Origin: Lysobacterales bacterium 63-13
GTDB taxonomy: Bacteria > Pseudomonadota > Gammaproteobacteria > Xanthomonadales > Rhodanobacteraceae
Assembly (NCBI GenBank): GCA_001899855.1
Contig: MKWR01000015.1
Span: forward strand, 1 to 64,000
Reading direction: 5' to 3'
DNA length: 64,000 nucleotides
Shown here: positions 54,713 to 64,000 of the stretch, in pieces
Layout of the letters: the number at the start of each line of letters is the position of its first letter
Numbering within the stretch: the first letter of the stretch is position 1
The notes under the pieces: generated by a model
Seen by the model: the letters and a program-made list of their open reading frames with translations, nothing else
What the model was told of the DNA's origin: nothing
Databases searched by the model: none
Translations under genes and position numbers: made by a program

Positions 54713-57700
54713 ATGGCGCGCTTCTTCATCGATCGGCCCATTTTTGCCTGGGTCATCGCGATCATCATCATGCTTGCCGGCGGCCTGGCGATCTTCACCT
54801 TGCCGATTTCCCAGTACCCGACCATCGCGCCGCCGACGGTGGCGATCTCCGCAACCTATCCGGGTGCCTCGGCCTCGGTGGTGCAGGATTCGGTCGTGCA
54901 GATCATCGAGCAGAACATGAAAGGCCTTGACGGCCTGCTGTATTTCTCCTCGACCAGCGAGTCCAGCGGACGTGCCAACATCACCCTGACCTTTGAAATC
55001 GGCACCGATCCGGATACCGCCCAGGTGCAGGTGCAGAACAAGCTGCAGGCGGCGATGAGCGTGCTGCCGCAGGAAGTGCAGCGCCAGGGTGTCAATGTCA
55101 GCAAGGCCAGCAGTGGCTTCCTGCAGGTCATCGGCTTCGTCTCCACCGATGGCAGCATGGCCAAGGACGACATTTCCGATTACGTCGGTGCCTCCCTGGT
55201 CGATCCGCTCAGCCGCGTTCCCGGTGTCGGCACCATCCAGGTGTTTGGCGCGAAATACGCCATGCGCATCTGGCTGGATCCGAACAAGCTGGACACCTAC
55301 CGGCTGACGCCGGGGGATCTGGTCGCCGCGCTGCAGGCGCAAAACGCGCAGGTCGCGGTGGGCTCGCTCGGTGCCGCGCCGGCGGTCGAGGGCCAGCAGA
55401 TCAACGCCACCATCAGCGCGCAGGACCGCCTGCAGACGCCCGAGCAGTTCCGCGCGATCGTGCTGCGCAGCAATGCCGACGGCTCGGTGCTGACGCTGGG
55501 CGATGTCGCCCGCGTGGAAATGGGTTCGGAAAACTACGAGTTCCTGACCTACTACAACGGCCAGCCGGCAACTGGCGTGGCGATCTCGCTGGCTACCGGA
55601 GCCAACGCCCTGGATACCGCGGCCGGAGTCAAGGCCACGCTGGACGAACTGCAGCCGTTTTTCCCGCCTGGCCTGAAGGCGGTGGTGCCGTTTGACACCA
55701 CGCCGTTCGTGCAGGTCGCGATCGAGGGCGTGGTCATCACCCTGCTCGAGGCGATCGCGCTGGTGTTCCTGGTGATGTACCTGTTCCTGCAGAACTTCCG
55801 CGCCACCCTGATTCCGACGATCGCCGTGCCGGTGGTGCTGCTGGGCACGTTCGGCGTTCTCGCCGTGCTGGGCTTCTCCATCAACATGCTGACCATGTTC
55901 GCCATGGTGCTGGCGATCGGCCTGCTCGTCGACGACGCCATCGTGGTCGTGGAGAACGTCGAGCGACTGATGTCCGAGGAAGGCCTGTCGCCGCTGGAGG
56001 CCACGCGCAAGTCGATGGACCAGATCACCGGCGCACTGGTCGGCATCGGCCTGGTGCTGTCGGCGGTATTCGTGCCGATGGCGTTCATGTCCGGCTCCAC
56101 CGGCGTCATCTACCGGCAGTTCTCGGCGACCATCGTTTCGGCCATGGGCCTGTCGGTGCTGGTCGCCATCGTCCTCACCCCGGCGCTGTGCGCGACCATG
56201 CTCAAGCCGCTGCACAAGGGCGAGCATCATGGCGAAAAAGGCTTTTTCGGCTGGTTCAACCGCAACTTCGACAAGGGCAGCCAGCGCTACCGCAGCGGCG
56301 TGCGCGGCATGATCAACCGGCCGCGGCGCTTCATGGCCGTGTTCGCGGCCATGGTCGTGGTGATGGGCGTGCTGTTCATGCGCCTGCCCGGTTCCTTCCT
56401 GCCCGACGAGGACCAGGGTGTGCTCTTCGCGCAGGTGCTGGCACCCGTGGGGGCCACCCAGGAGCGGACCATGGAATCGATGCGCAAGCTCGAGCACCAC
56501 TTTCTGCAGAACGAGAAGGATGCCGTCGAATCCGTCTTCAGCGTGCAGGGTTTCAGCTTCGGCGGCACCGGCCAGAACAACGGCATGGCCTTCGTAAAGC
56601 TGAAGGACTGGAGCGAGCGCACGTCCGCCGAACTGGGTGCCAGCGCCATCGCCGGCCGCGGCATGAAAGCACTGGCCGCCATCCAGGATGCCCTGGTGTT
56701 TTCCTTTGCGCCTCCGGCCATGCCGGAACTGGGCCGGGCGGCCGGCTTCACCTTCTATCTGAAAGACAGTGCCGGGCAAGGCCATGACGCCCTGATTGCC
56801 GCGCGCAACCAGTTCCTCGGTGCCGCGGCGCAAAGCAAGCTGCTGACCAATGTGCGGCCCAACGGCCAGGAAGATTCACCACAACTGCGCGTGGACATCG
56901 ACCACGCAAAAGCCAGCGCCCTGGGCCTGTCGATTGCGCAGATCAACGCCACCCTGCAGGCGGCATGGGGCGGCCAGTACATCGATGACTTCATCGACCG
57001 TGGCCGCGTCAAGCGGGTGATGCTGCAGGCCGATGCGCCGTTCCGCATGCGGCCCGAGGATTTCAGGCTCTGGTCGGTGCGCAACAATGCCGGCGAGATG
57101 GTGCCGTTTGCCACGTTCGGCAGCTCGCACTGGGAATACGGCTCGCAGCGCCTGGAACGCTACAACGGCGTGCCAGCGGTGCAGATCCAGGGCGAGGCAC
57201 CGCACGGCGAGAGTTCGGGCGAGGCCATGGCCGAAGTCGAGCGCCTGATTGCCGCGCTGCCGCCCGGCTTCGACATCGAGTGGACCGGCCTCTCCTACCA
57301 GGAGCGCGAATCCGGCGCGCAGACGCCGCTGCTGTACTCGCTGTCGCTGCTGGTCGTCTTCCTCTGCCTGGCCGCGCTGTACGAGAGCTGGTCGATCCCG
57401 ACTGCGGTGTTGATGGTCGCCCCGCTCGGCATCCTCGGCACCTCGCTGGCCGCCACCTTGCTTGGCATGAACCGCGACATCTACTTCCAGGTGGCCATGC
57501 TGACCACGGTGGGCCTGACCAGCAAGAACGCGATCATGATCATCGCCTTTGCCACCGACTACATGGCGGAAGGCAAGGAACTGGTGCAAGCAACCATGCA
57601 GGCGGTACGCGACCGCCTGCGCCCGATCCTGATGACCTCGCTGGCCTTCGGCATGGGCGTGCTGCCGCTGGCCATCGCCACGGGTGCCGGCTCCGGCGCG

Positions 57701-57895
57701 CAGAACGCGATCGGCACCGGCGTGCTGGGCGGCATGATCGCCGGTGCGTTCCTCGGCCTGTTCTTCATTCCCCTGTTCTTCGTCGTGGTCGAGCGCGTGT
57801 TCGTGCAGCGCAAGCACAAGCCGACCAACACCGATGCCAGCGACGCAGCGCACTCCATGGCGCCGGCGGCAACTGGAGGCACAAGCCATGATTAG
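54713..57895 (+). CDS. RND multidrug efflux permease (AcrB/MexB-like)
   Basis: This 1060-residue inner-membrane pump starts [20 protein letters not shown]. Proton-relay Asp407-Asp408 lie in [16 protein letters not shown], at the numbering of E. coli Acr[21 protein letters not shown] and the C-terminal block [14 protein letters not shown] are typical. GCGGAG lies 8 bases before ATG 54713. The outer-membrane gene starts within its last codons. It likely exports hydrophobic drugs, detergents or solvents under control of the divergent TetR regulator. Confidence 0.96.
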   Translation: MARFFIDRPIFAWVIAIIIMLAGGLAIFTLPISQYPTIAPPTVAISATYPGASASVVQDSVVQIIEQNMKGLDGLLYFSSTSESSGRANITLTFEIGTDPDTAQVQVQNKLQAAMSVLPQEVQRQGVNVSKASSGFLQVIGFVSTDGSMAKDDISDYVGASLVDPLSRVPGVGTIQVFGAKYAMRIWLDPNKLDTYRLTPGDLVAALQAQNAQVAVGSLGAAPAVEGQQINATISAQDRLQTPEQFRAIVLRSNADGSVLTLGDVARVEMGSENYEFLTYYNGQPATGVAISLATGANALDTAAGVKATLDELQPFFPPGLKAVVPFDTTPFVQVAIEGVVITLLEAIALVFLVMYLFLQNFRATLIPTIAVPVVLLGTFGVLAVLGFSINMLTMFAMVLAIGLLVDDAIVVVENVERLMSEEGLSPLEATRKSMDQITGALVGIGLVLSAVFVPMAFMSGSTGVIYRQFSATIVSAMGLSVLVAIVLTPALCATMLKPLHKGEHHGEKGFFGWFNRNFDKGSQRYRSGVRGMINRPRRFMAVFAAMVVVMGVLFMRLPGSFLPDEDQGVLFAQVLAPVGATQERTMESMRKLEHHFLQNEKDAVESVFSVQGFSFGGTGQNNGMAFVKLKDWSERTSAELGASAIAGRGMKALAAIQDALVFSFAPPAMPELGRAAGFTFYLKDSAGQGHDALIAARNQFLGAAAQSKLLTNVRPNGQEDSPQLRVDIDHAKASALGLSIAQINATLQAAWGGQYIDDFIDRGRVKRVMLQADAPFRMRPEDFRLWSVRNNAGEMVPFATFGSSHWEYGSQRLERYNGVPAVQIQGEAPHGESSGEAMAEVERLIAALPPGFDIEWTGLSYQERESGAQTPLLYSLSLLVVFLCLAALYESWSIPTAVLMVAPLGILGTSLAATLLGMNRDIYFQVAMLTTVGLTSKNAIMIIAFATDYMAEGKELVQATMQAVRDRLRPILMTSLAFGMGVLPLAIATGAGSGAQNAIGTGVLGGMIAGAFLGLFFIPLFFVVVERVFVQRKHKPTNTDASDAAHSMAPAATGGTSHD

Positions 57896-59315
57896 GGCCA
57901 CCCTGACCACGCTGGCGCTGGCGATCAGCCTGGCTGTCGCCGGCTGCGCCAGCCTTGAACCGCGCCTGCCCGAGGCGGCACCGGCCATCCCTGCCACCTT
58001 GCCAGCGCCGGGCACGACGACGACAACGACGACCGCCGAGTCATCGAGGGCGGTGCCCGCCACCGCCACGGTCGGCGAAGTTGGCTGGCGGGATTTCTTC
58101 AGCGATGCGCGCTTGAACGAAGTGCTGGCACTTGCCCTGGCCAACAACCGCGACTTGCGCGTGGCCGTGCTCAACGTCGAGCGCGCACGCGCGCAATACC
58201 GGATCCAGCGTGCCGATCGCCTGCCCGCGCTGGGCGTCAACGCGCAGATGGAGCGCATTGGCGCGGACAATCCAGCGCTGGAATCGGAAACCCATCGGGC
58301 CAGTCTCGGCCTGTCGGCGTTTGAACTCGACCTGTTCGGCCGCGTCCACAACCTCAGCCAGTCGGCGTTGCAGCGCTACCTGGCCAGCGAGTCAGCGCAA
58401 CGCAGCGTGCAGCTGGCCCTGATTGCCGAAGTCGCCAACAGCTGGCTGAGCCTCGGCGCCGACCGCGAGCTGCTGCGCATTGCCGAAGCCACGCTGGACA
58501 GCTACGAGCAATCGCTGCGCCTGACCGAGAAGCGCCAGCAGCTGGGTGCAGCATCGGAGCTGGTGCTGTACCAGACCCGCGCCATCGTCGAATCCGCACG
58601 CGCGGACGTGGCGCGCTTTGCCGGCCAGGTCGCGCAGGACACGAATGCCTTGAACCTGCTGGTCGGGCAAATCGTGGATGCGTCGCTGCTGCCCGACGCC
58701 TTCCAGCCGCAGATCAGCGGCCTCGGCCCGTTGCCGGCCGGCTTGCCGTCGGAGGTGCTGCTGCGTCGGCCCGACGTGATTGCCGCCGAACACCGGTTGC
58801 TGGCGGCAAATGCAGACATTGGCGCGGCGCGCGCGGCATTCTTCCCTTCGATCTCGCTGACAGCCGGCATCGGCTCGATCAGCGGCGAGCTGTCCGGCTT
58901 GTTCGAGTCGAACACCGGCTTCTGGAGTTTCGTGCCGCAGATCAACATCCCGATCTTCCAGGGCGGCCGCCTGCGTGCCCGCCTCGGCATGGCCAGGGCC
59001 GACCGTGACATCGCCCTTGCCGAGTACGAGAAATCCATCCAGTCGGGTTTCCGCGAAGTCGCCGACGCATTGGCGCTGGGCCAGTCGCTGGCGGTGCAAC
59101 ACCGCGCGCAAGCGGCACTGCTGGAGGCCGCGCAAAAGGCCCATGACCTGTCACAGGCGCGCTACGACGCCGGCCTCGACAGCTTTCTCGTCCTCCTCGA
59201 CGCCCGGCGCACGTTGTATGCGGCACGGCAGTCCCTGCTGGCGACCCAGCTTGCCGAGCAGGGCAATCGCGTGACCCTGTACAAGGCGCTCGGCGGCGGC
59301 TGGCAGAAGGACTGA
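57888..59315 (+). CDS. Outer-membrane efflux lipoprotein (OprM-like), second system
   Basis: This 475-residue TolC-superfamily channel has a lipoprotein signal ([20 protein letters not shown], box VAGC). The mature N-terminus includes seven consecutive Thr encoded at 58014-58034. Channel motifs are [58 protein letters not shown] and [12 protein letters not shown]. The start codon ATG 57888 overlaps the permease stop by 8 bases, so it is translationally coupled and completes the tripartite pump. Convergent with fdhD. Confidence 0.94.
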   Translation: MIRATLTTLALAISLAVAGCASLEPRLPEAAPAIPATLPAPGTTTTTTTAESSRAVPATATVGEVGWRDFFSDARLNEVLALALANNRDLRVAVLNVERARAQYRIQRADRLPALGVNAQMERIGADNPALESETHRASLGLSAFELDLFGRVHNLSQSALQRYLASESAQRSVQLALIAEVANSWLSLGADRELLRIAEATLDSYEQSLRLTEKRQQLGAASELVLYQTRAIVESARADVARFAGQVAQDTNALNLLVGQIVDASLLPDAFQPQISGLGPLPAGLPSEVLLRRPDVIAAEHRLLAANADIGAARAAFFPSISLTAGIGSISGELSGLFESNTGFWSFVPQINIPIFQGGRLRARLGMARADRDIALAEYEKSIQSGFREVADALALGQSLAVQHRAQAALLEAAQKAHDLSQARYDAGLDSFLVLLDARRTLYAARQSLLATQLAEQGNRVTLYKALGGGWQKD

Positions 59316-59355
59316 ATCAACCAGCGGGCCCGGCAGCGCGTATCGATGCCCGCCT

Positions 59356-60183
59356 TCAGCCGGCCTGCAAACGTTCGCTGCCGCAATACACGTTGCAGCT
59401 GCCGGCACGGGCGAAGCCGATCAAGGTCATGCCGGCACCACGGGCCAGTTCAATCGCCAGCGCGGTTGGTGCGGAAATTGCCGCGAGCACGCTGATGCCG
59501 GCGCTGGCCGCCTTGGTCACCATCTCGTAGCTGGCCCGGCTGGTGACCAGGGCGAAGCCGCTGGCCGGATCGAGACCGGCGCGATGCAGCGCGCCGATCA
59601 GCTTGTCGAGGGCGTTGTGCCGGCCGACATCTTCGCGCACCAGCATGTCCGCCCCGCCCGCACGCACCCAGGCGGCGGCATGTACCGCGCCGGTTGCGGC
59701 ATTGGCTGGCTGGCGCCGTTGCAGTTCGGCCATGGCGCGTTCGAGTTCCGCCATGCCCAGGTGCAGATTGCCATGCACCGGACCTGGCGCACGCAGGGCA
59801 TGCTCCAGCTGGCGCGTGCCGCAGATGCCGCAGCTGCTGCGTCCGGGCAACAGTCGCCGATGCGCCTGCTCGAGGTGCGCGGCCGGTGCATCATCGCGCA
59901 CGCGGATGTCCAGCTGGATGCCTTCAAGCAGGTTTCTTGAAACCACTTCGAGCAGTTGCCCCGGCGCGGCGATCAGTCCCTCGCTGAGGGAGAAGCCGAG
60001 GGCAAAGTCCTCGAGATCGCGGGGCGTGGCCATCATCACGGCGAAGGATTGCTCGTTGTAGCGCAACTCGATCGGGCATTCCTCGGCGATTTCGTCCTCG
60101 GCTTCCTCGAAACGATTGCCGCGCCAGCGGATGATCCGCCGGCGCACATGGCCGCTCGCTGATTCGGGCTCGGAAACGCTCAT
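59356..60183 (-). CDS. fdhD: Formate dehydrogenase sulfurtransferase FdhD
   Basis: This 275-residue enzyme transfers sulfur from the desulfurase IscS to the molybdenum cofactor of formate dehydrogenase. Conserved parts are ECPIELRYNEQSFAVMMATP, DLEDFALGFSLSEGLI, the redox CxxC in RSSCGICGTRQLE, VREDVGRHNALDKLIGAL and TSRASYEMVTKAA. Length matches E. coli FdhD (277). No formate dehydrogenase gene is in this window. ATG 60183 is immediately preceded by an inverted repeat about 30 bases upstream. Confidence 0.95.
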   Translation of the reverse strand: MSVSEPESASGHVRRRIIRWRGNRFEEAEDEIAEECPIELRYNEQSFAVMMATPRDLEDFALGFSLSEGLIAAPGQLLEVVSRNLLEGIQLDIRVRDDAPAAHLEQAHRRLLPGRSSCGICGTRQLEHALRAPGPVHGNLHLGMAELERAMAELQRRQPANAATGAVHAAAWVRAGGADMLVREDVGRHNALDKLIGALHRAGLDPASGFALVTSRASYEMVTKAASAGISVLAAISAPTALAIELARGAGMTLIGFARAGSCNVYCGSERLQAG

Positions 60184-60212
60184 TCAGGCATCTTAGCGAG
60201 GAATGTCTGACT

Positions 60213-60242
60213 CGGCGTCCTGCCGGTTCCGACAGGACGCCG
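60213..60242. other. Inverted repeat upstream of fdhD
   Basis: CGGCGTCCTG (60213-60222) pairs with CAGGACGCCG (60233-60242) around a 10-base loop. It could be a terminator for the FMN reductase gene on the same strand or a leader structure of fdhD. No T tract supports the first reading. Confidence 0.35.
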
Positions 60243-60348
60243 GCTTTCCCGGCCGATGAAAACATCGCGCGTGAACGGGCGTCCTTCGAAAAGCACTCGC
60301 GGGGTTGGCTTTCAGGCCCGATTCCGTTCGATCCGTCGTGCTGCCGTG

Positions 60349-60921
60349 TCAGGCGTCCTTCGGCAACACCGACAGGACGCGCGCCGTGAAATCGTGGAAT
60401 TCCTGCATGTATTTGCGCAGGAACTGCTCGGTCGATTCCACCGTGACCTTGCCGTCATCGGTGATCAGGCCGGGAGTGAACTGGATGTAGGCTTCCGGCG
60501 CATTCATCTGTGGAGAATTGCTGAAACCCAGGACGCTGCGCAGGCTCTGCTGGGCGACCGCGGTGCCGATGGCACCGGGTGATGTGCCGATCACCGCCGA
60601 TGGCTTGCGCGCGAAGGAGTTGGTGCCCCACGGCCGGCTCGCCCAGTCGATGGCGTTCTTCAATCCGCCGGGAATGGAGCGGTTGTATTCCGGGGTCACG
60701 AACAGCAAGGCATCGACCGCCTTGATGGCATTCTTGAATGCCACGCCGGCTGCCGGGTAGTTGGCGTCGTAGTCGGGGCTGTAGATCGGCAGATCCTTGA
60801 ACGAAATCTCGCTGAACGAAAGCGTCTTCGGTGCCAGCTTGATCAGCGCATTGGCGAGCTTGCGATTGATCGACGTGCTGGAAAGGCTGCCGATCAGGTA
60901 GCCGACTTTGTAAGTGGTCAT
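60349..60921 (-). CDS. NADPH-dependent FMN reductase
   Basis: This 190-residue flavodoxin-fold enzyme uses NAD(P)H to reduce FMN, quinones or azo compounds. The FMN phosphate loop is GSLSSTSINRKLANAL (residues about 11-26) and the isoalloxazine-binding block is TPEYNRSIPGGLKNAIDWAS. This is the chromate/azo-reductase (ChrR/YieF) type. ATG 60921 begins the family. The next 292 bases (60922-61213) hold no gene I can support. It is on the same strand as fdhD downstream. Confidence 0.92.
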   Translation of the reverse strand: MTTYKVGYLIGSLSSTSINRKLANALIKLAPKTLSFSEISFKDLPIYSPDYDANYPAAGVAFKNAIKAVDALLFVTPEYNRSIPGGLKNAIDWASRPWGTNSFARKPSAVIGTSPGAIGTAVAQQSLRSVLGFSNSPQMNAPEAYIQFTPGLITDDGKVTVESTEQFLRKYMQEFHDFTARVLSVLPKDA

Positions 60922-61213
60922 GATTCTGCTCTCCGTTTCTGGAAGATCCGGATCGTTTCAGGCGACGTGAACACGCGCCTTCGGTGCCCGGCATGCCGCC
61001 AGCGCAGCATAGCGAACCGCCGTCCAGCGAGGGTTACGCCACCGTTTCGCCGTTCAGGGCACTGAACGGACGCAATGCGCCCACGATGTTGCAGGCGAGC
61101 GCGGCAAATCGCGCATGAGGTGGGCATCATCGCGCACGTCGCGGATCATCGGCTGCGGGTTCTATCGCCATCGGCGCTTGCGGGCTGCTGCGACACCGCG
61201 CAAGCCGGTCTTG

Positions 61214-62122
61214 TCACTGCGCATCGCCACTCGGGTCTGCGCAGATTTCGCGGACCAGGCCACGCAGCCAGCGGTGGGCCGGGTCGGCATCCAGCCGGGG
61301 ATGCCAGAACAGCGACACGGTGAAGGGTGCCAGGGCAAGCGGCAGGGCAAAGCGGAACATGCCCTCGCACAGGCTCTGCGTGTGCTTCTCCGGCACGCTG
61401 GCAACCAGGTCCGAGGCGCGGGCCAGGGCAATGGCCGAGGCAAAGCCGGCAACGGTTGCCACTACCTGGCGCCGCAGGCCAAGCGCCTCCAGTGCCTCGT
61501 CGATGGGGCTGCGGTCGCTGGAGCGACGGGAGACCAGCACATGCTGGCCGGCAGCGTAGCGCGCTGGCGTGATGCGCCCTTGCGACAGCACGTGGCCCGT
61601 GCGAACGACACCGACATGGCGATCGCGGAACAGGCCGAGGGTGCGGATCTCCGGCCCCATCTCCTTGCCGGTGACACCGGTTTCCAGGTCAACGCTGGCA
61701 TCGCGCAGTGCCGCGCTGCTCTTGTCCGGCTTGGCCAGGAAGCGCAGCGTCACCGCCGGCGCATCGCGGGCAACGCGGGCGATCAACGCCGGCCCGAAGT
61801 TCTCCACGAAGCCCTCGCTGCTGCGCACGGTGAAGGTGCGCGACAGCGTCTGCAGCTCGAGCTTGATCGTCGGCCGCAGCACGCCCTCGGCATCTTCCAC
61901 CACCTTCCGCACCCGCTCGCGCATGGCGAGCGCCAGCGGCGTCGGCACGAGGCGGCGCCCGGCGCGAACCAACAGGGGATCACCGGTGATCGCACGCAAT
62001 CGCGCCAGCGTTCGGCTCATCGCCGACGGACTCAACTGCAGGCGCTGCGCGGCGGCGGCGACGCTTGCTTCGCTGAGCAGCGCATCGAGGGGAATGAGCA
62101 GGTTCAAGTCGAGTGTCGGCAT
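61214..62122 (-). CDS. LysR-family regulator, divergent from an MFS exporter
   Basis: This 302-residue protein has the LysR N-terminal helix-turn-helix (LDLNLLIPLDALLSEASVAA, AAQRLQLSPSAMSRTLARL, LLVRAGRRLVPTPLA). A PBP-like ligand domain follows, with the C-terminus LFWHPRLDADPAHRWLRGLV. ATG 62122 fits the family start (MPTLDLNLL). It is divergent from an MFS transporter gene with 127 bases between. LysR proteins usually control the divergent neighbour, here presumably in response to the exported compound. Confidence 0.93.
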   Translation of the reverse strand: MPTLDLNLLIPLDALLSEASVAAAAQRLQLSPSAMSRTLARLRAITGDPLLVRAGRRLVPTPLALAMRERVRKVVEDAEGVLRPTIKLELQTLSRTFTVRSSEGFVENFGPALIARVARDAPAVTLRFLAKPDKSSAALRDASVDLETGVTGKEMGPEIRTLGLFRDRHVGVVRTGHVLSQGRITPARYAAGQHVLVSRRSSDRSPIDEALEALGLRRQVVATVAGFASAIALARASDLVASVPEKHTQSLCEGMFRFALPLALAPFTVSLFWHPRLDADPAHRWLRGLVREICADPSGDAQ

Positions 62123-62249
62123 GGCCTGTAGATACCTCCAAATCACCCGGGACATGGCGTTTCCTGCACTGATGATGTGCGATCCATGCGCCTTCCGCCA
62201 TCCCTGCGCAAGCTCCACGCTGGAGTCATCGCCAAATGCAGGGATTTCC

Positions 62250-63680
62250 ATGTCGCTCGCCCTTGAACCCGCCGGCCTCGCCACGCCTCCGGCCACATCC
62301 CGCTTCCGCTGGGCGTTGCCCGGCCTGGCCCTGACCATGTTGCTGTCTTCCCTGGGTACCAGCATTGCGCATGTCAGCCTGCCGACTTTGGTGCGGGTGT
62401 TTGACAGCTCGTTCCAGGCCGTGCAATGGGTGGTGCTGGCCTACCTGCTGGCGATCACCACGATGATTGTCAGCGTCGGCCGATTGGGCGACCTGTTCGG
62501 ACGCCGCCGCCTGCTGCTTGCCGGCATTGGCGCGTTCAGCGCCGCATCGCTGGCCTGCGCACTTGCCGGCGAACTCTGGCTGCTGCTTGCCGCGCGCGCC
62601 TTGCAGGGTTTCGGCGCTGCAGTGATGCTGGCACTGGGCATGGCCTTTGTCGGCGACACCGTGGGCCGCGAGCGCAGCGGCCGGGCCATGGGCTTGCTGG
62701 GCACGATGTCGGCGGTTGGCACGGCGCTGGGGCCGACGCTCGGCGGAACGCTGATTGCCGCTTTTGGCTGGCGGGCGATATTCCTGATCAACCTGCCGCT
62801 GGGCGTGCTGGCGATGGCGCTGGTCTGGCGACACCTGCCGCTGGATCGTGTCACCGCCAGCACGAACCGACCGGCGTTCGACTGGCGTGGATCGCTGCTG
62901 CTGGCCTCGACCCTGGCCGCCTATGCGCTGGCGATGACGCTGGGCGGTGGCCGGGCCGGGCCGTTGAATGCCACCCTGCTGGGTGCTGCCGTGGTCGGCG
63001 TCGGCTTGTTCGTCCGCGTCGAATCCCGGGTTGCCGCCCCGCTGCTGCAACCGGCACTGTTCCAGGATCGTCGCATCCGCCACGGGGTCATCATGAGCGG
63101 CCTCGCCACCACCGTGGCCATGACCACATTGGTGGTCGGGCCGTTCTACCTGTCTGGCGCACTCGCTCTCGATGCCGCCCATATTGGCCTGGTGATGTCG
63201 GCGGGCCCGCTGGTCGCGGCCGTGGTCGGCGTGCCGGCCGGGCGTGCCGTCGACCGCTTCGGTGCCGCGCGCATTGCCGTGGCCGGCCTGCTGGCGATGC
63301 TCATCGGCTGCATCGGCCTGGGCACGATTTCCTTCCGCCTTGGTGCCTGGGCCTACATCGTGCCGCTGGTCACGTTCACCGCCGGTTTTGCCCTGTTCCA
63401 GGCGGCCAACAACACGGCGGTCATGGCCGACAGCAAGGCGGACCAGCGTGGCGTCGTCTCCGGCCTGCTCAACCTCTCGCGCAACCTTGGCCTGATCACC
63501 GGCGCCTCGGTGATGGGCGCGTTGTATGCGCTGGGCACGGCCACGGCCGACATCACCCGGGTGACGCCGGCAGCGGCAAGCAACGGCATGCACCTGGCCT
63601 TCGGCGTGGCCACCGGCCTGCTCTGCATCGCCCTCGCCCTTGCCCGGCGCGGGCGTGATGCTGCGACAGCGGATGCTTGA
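62250..63680 (+). CDS. MFS drug exporter, DHA2 (EmrB/QacA) family
   Basis: This 476-residue inner-membrane proton antiporter shows about 14 hydrophobic segments. MFS motif A is GRLGDLFGRRRLLL (residues about 75-88). The DHA2 pattern includes SLGTSIAHVSLPTLVRVF, ARALQGFGAAVMLALGMAFV and LLGTMSAVGTALGPTLGG. These exporters move cationic dyes, detergents or antibiotics out. ATG 62250 begins MSLALEPAG; the longer upstream frame runs over the LysR gene and is not real. It is divergent from the LysR gene. Confidence 0.93.
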   Translation: MSLALEPAGLATPPATSRFRWALPGLALTMLLSSLGTSIAHVSLPTLVRVFDSSFQAVQWVVLAYLLAITTMIVSVGRLGDLFGRRRLLLAGIGAFSAASLACALAGELWLLLAARALQGFGAAVMLALGMAFVGDTVGRERSGRAMGLLGTMSAVGTALGPTLGGTLIAAFGWRAIFLINLPLGVLAMALVWRHLPLDRVTASTNRPAFDWRGSLLLASTLAAYALAMTLGGGRAGPLNATLLGAAVVGVGLFVRVESRVAAPLLQPALFQDRRIRHGVIMSGLATTVAMTTLVVGPFYLSGALALDAAHIGLVMSAGPLVAAVVGVPAGRAVDRFGAARIAVAGLLAMLIGCIGLGTISFRLGAWAYIVPLVTFTAGFALFQAANNTAVMADSKADQRGVVSGLLNLSRNLGLITGASVMGALYALGTATADITRVTPAAASNGMHLAFGVATGLLCIALALARRGRDAATADA

Positions 63681-63700
63681 TCGATCCCGGCCGGGACGAC

Positions 63701-64000
63701 TCAGTGCGCGGTGTTCCAGCGCGGTCGCGCAAACGCCTCGACGAGGAAATCAATGAGCCGGCGCGTCTTGATCGGCAGGTGCTTGCGCGAGGGATAGACG
63801 GCATGGATGCCCAGCGTCATGGCCCGGTATGCGGGCATCAGTTCGACCAGGTCGCCGCGGCGCAGGTCCTCGGCGACGAGGAAATCCGGTTGCAGGATGA
63901 TGCCCTGGTGATCGAGTGCGGCGGCGCGGCAGGTGTCGCCGTTGTTGGCGTGGATGCGCGCGCGGGTGCGCACGACCACCGCGGTGCCATCGGCTGCATG
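63701..64000 (-). CDS. LysR-family regulator, C-terminal part (cut by window end)
   Basis: About 99 codons are visible; the N-terminal helix-turn-helix lies beyond base 64000. The sequence is the C-terminal lobe of a LysR ligand domain: TCRAAALDHQGIILQPDFLV, LRRGDLVELMPAYRAMTLGI, HAVYPSRKHLPIKTRRLIDF. That is the type seen in AaeR/DmlR-like regulators. Stop at 63701. The gene is convergent with the MFS exporter. Confidence 0.88.
   Translation of the reverse strand, partial: HAADGTAVVVRTRARIHANNGDTCRAAALDHQGIILQPDFLVAEDLRRGDLVELMPAYRAMTLGIHAVYPSRKHLPIKTRRLIDFLVEAFARPRWNTAH

Noticed and set aside
53516-56833. 1105-codon minus-strand frame opposite the RND operon
   Set aside because: His/Gly/Arg-rich shadow of the adaptor and AcrB-like genes, with no domain similarity.

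Overview
The window reads as chromosome of a high-GC gammaproteobacterium, most likely order Lysobacterales (Xanthomonadales), Rhodanobacteraceae-like. This is an inference from FabV as enoyl reductase, type-II QueF, an E. coli-type NADP isocitrate dehydrogenase with AceK, the secB-gpsA pair, DUF4124 and YceI proteins, and REP-like palindromes. No tRNA, rRNA or CRISPR array was seen.

Region 1 (about 1-4950) is an accessory island. It opens with direct repeats resembling an insertion-sequence end. It then carries an AT-richer orphan gene, a DUF559-like nuclease on the minus strand, a short zinc-ribbon-like remnant, and a compact three-gene cassette: two tandem paralogous small proteins of unknown family followed by a TIR-domain protein with a separate C-terminal domain. 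About 545 bases without a gene follow, with two tandem operator-like palindromes but no adjacent regulator. The cassette is the best candidate here for an undescribed (probably defence) system.

Region 2 (4957-21472) is ordinary chromosome: CsbD, envelope and lipoprotein genes, dinB, gamma-glutamyltransferase, an orphan ParA, SixA, a YceI/phospholipase-D overlap pair, YkvA-like and DUF5329 proteins, a large PD40-propeller/amidohydrolase fusion, and fabV.

Region 3 (21537-24085) is a PaeR7I/XhoI-like restriction-modification pair whose genes overlap by GTGA, inserted between fabV and a divergent pair of peptide transporters (POT and OPT, 24233-27987). Downstream of the OPT gene, a DUF559 endonuclease pseudogene is bracketed by near-identical inverted hairpin repeats (28007-28517), which looks like a small mobile unit.

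Region 4 (28554-44140) is mostly minus-strand core metabolism and maintenance: ppc, an ABC-F ATPase, rhodanese-secB-gpsA, rluE with a methyltransferase, a lipoprotein with a methyltransferase fold, aceK, a COQ7-like protein lacking one predicted iron ligand, icd, a LysM protein, a lipoprotein and queF.

Region 5 (44244-64000) is rich in export and redox genes. It holds two complete tripartite RND pumps, the second with a divergent TetR regulator and a palindromic operator inside its promoter. It also holds a CHAD protein, a ferric-reductase-like flavocytochrome, fdhD, an FMN reductase, a LysR/MFS divergent pair, and a LysR gene cut by the window end.
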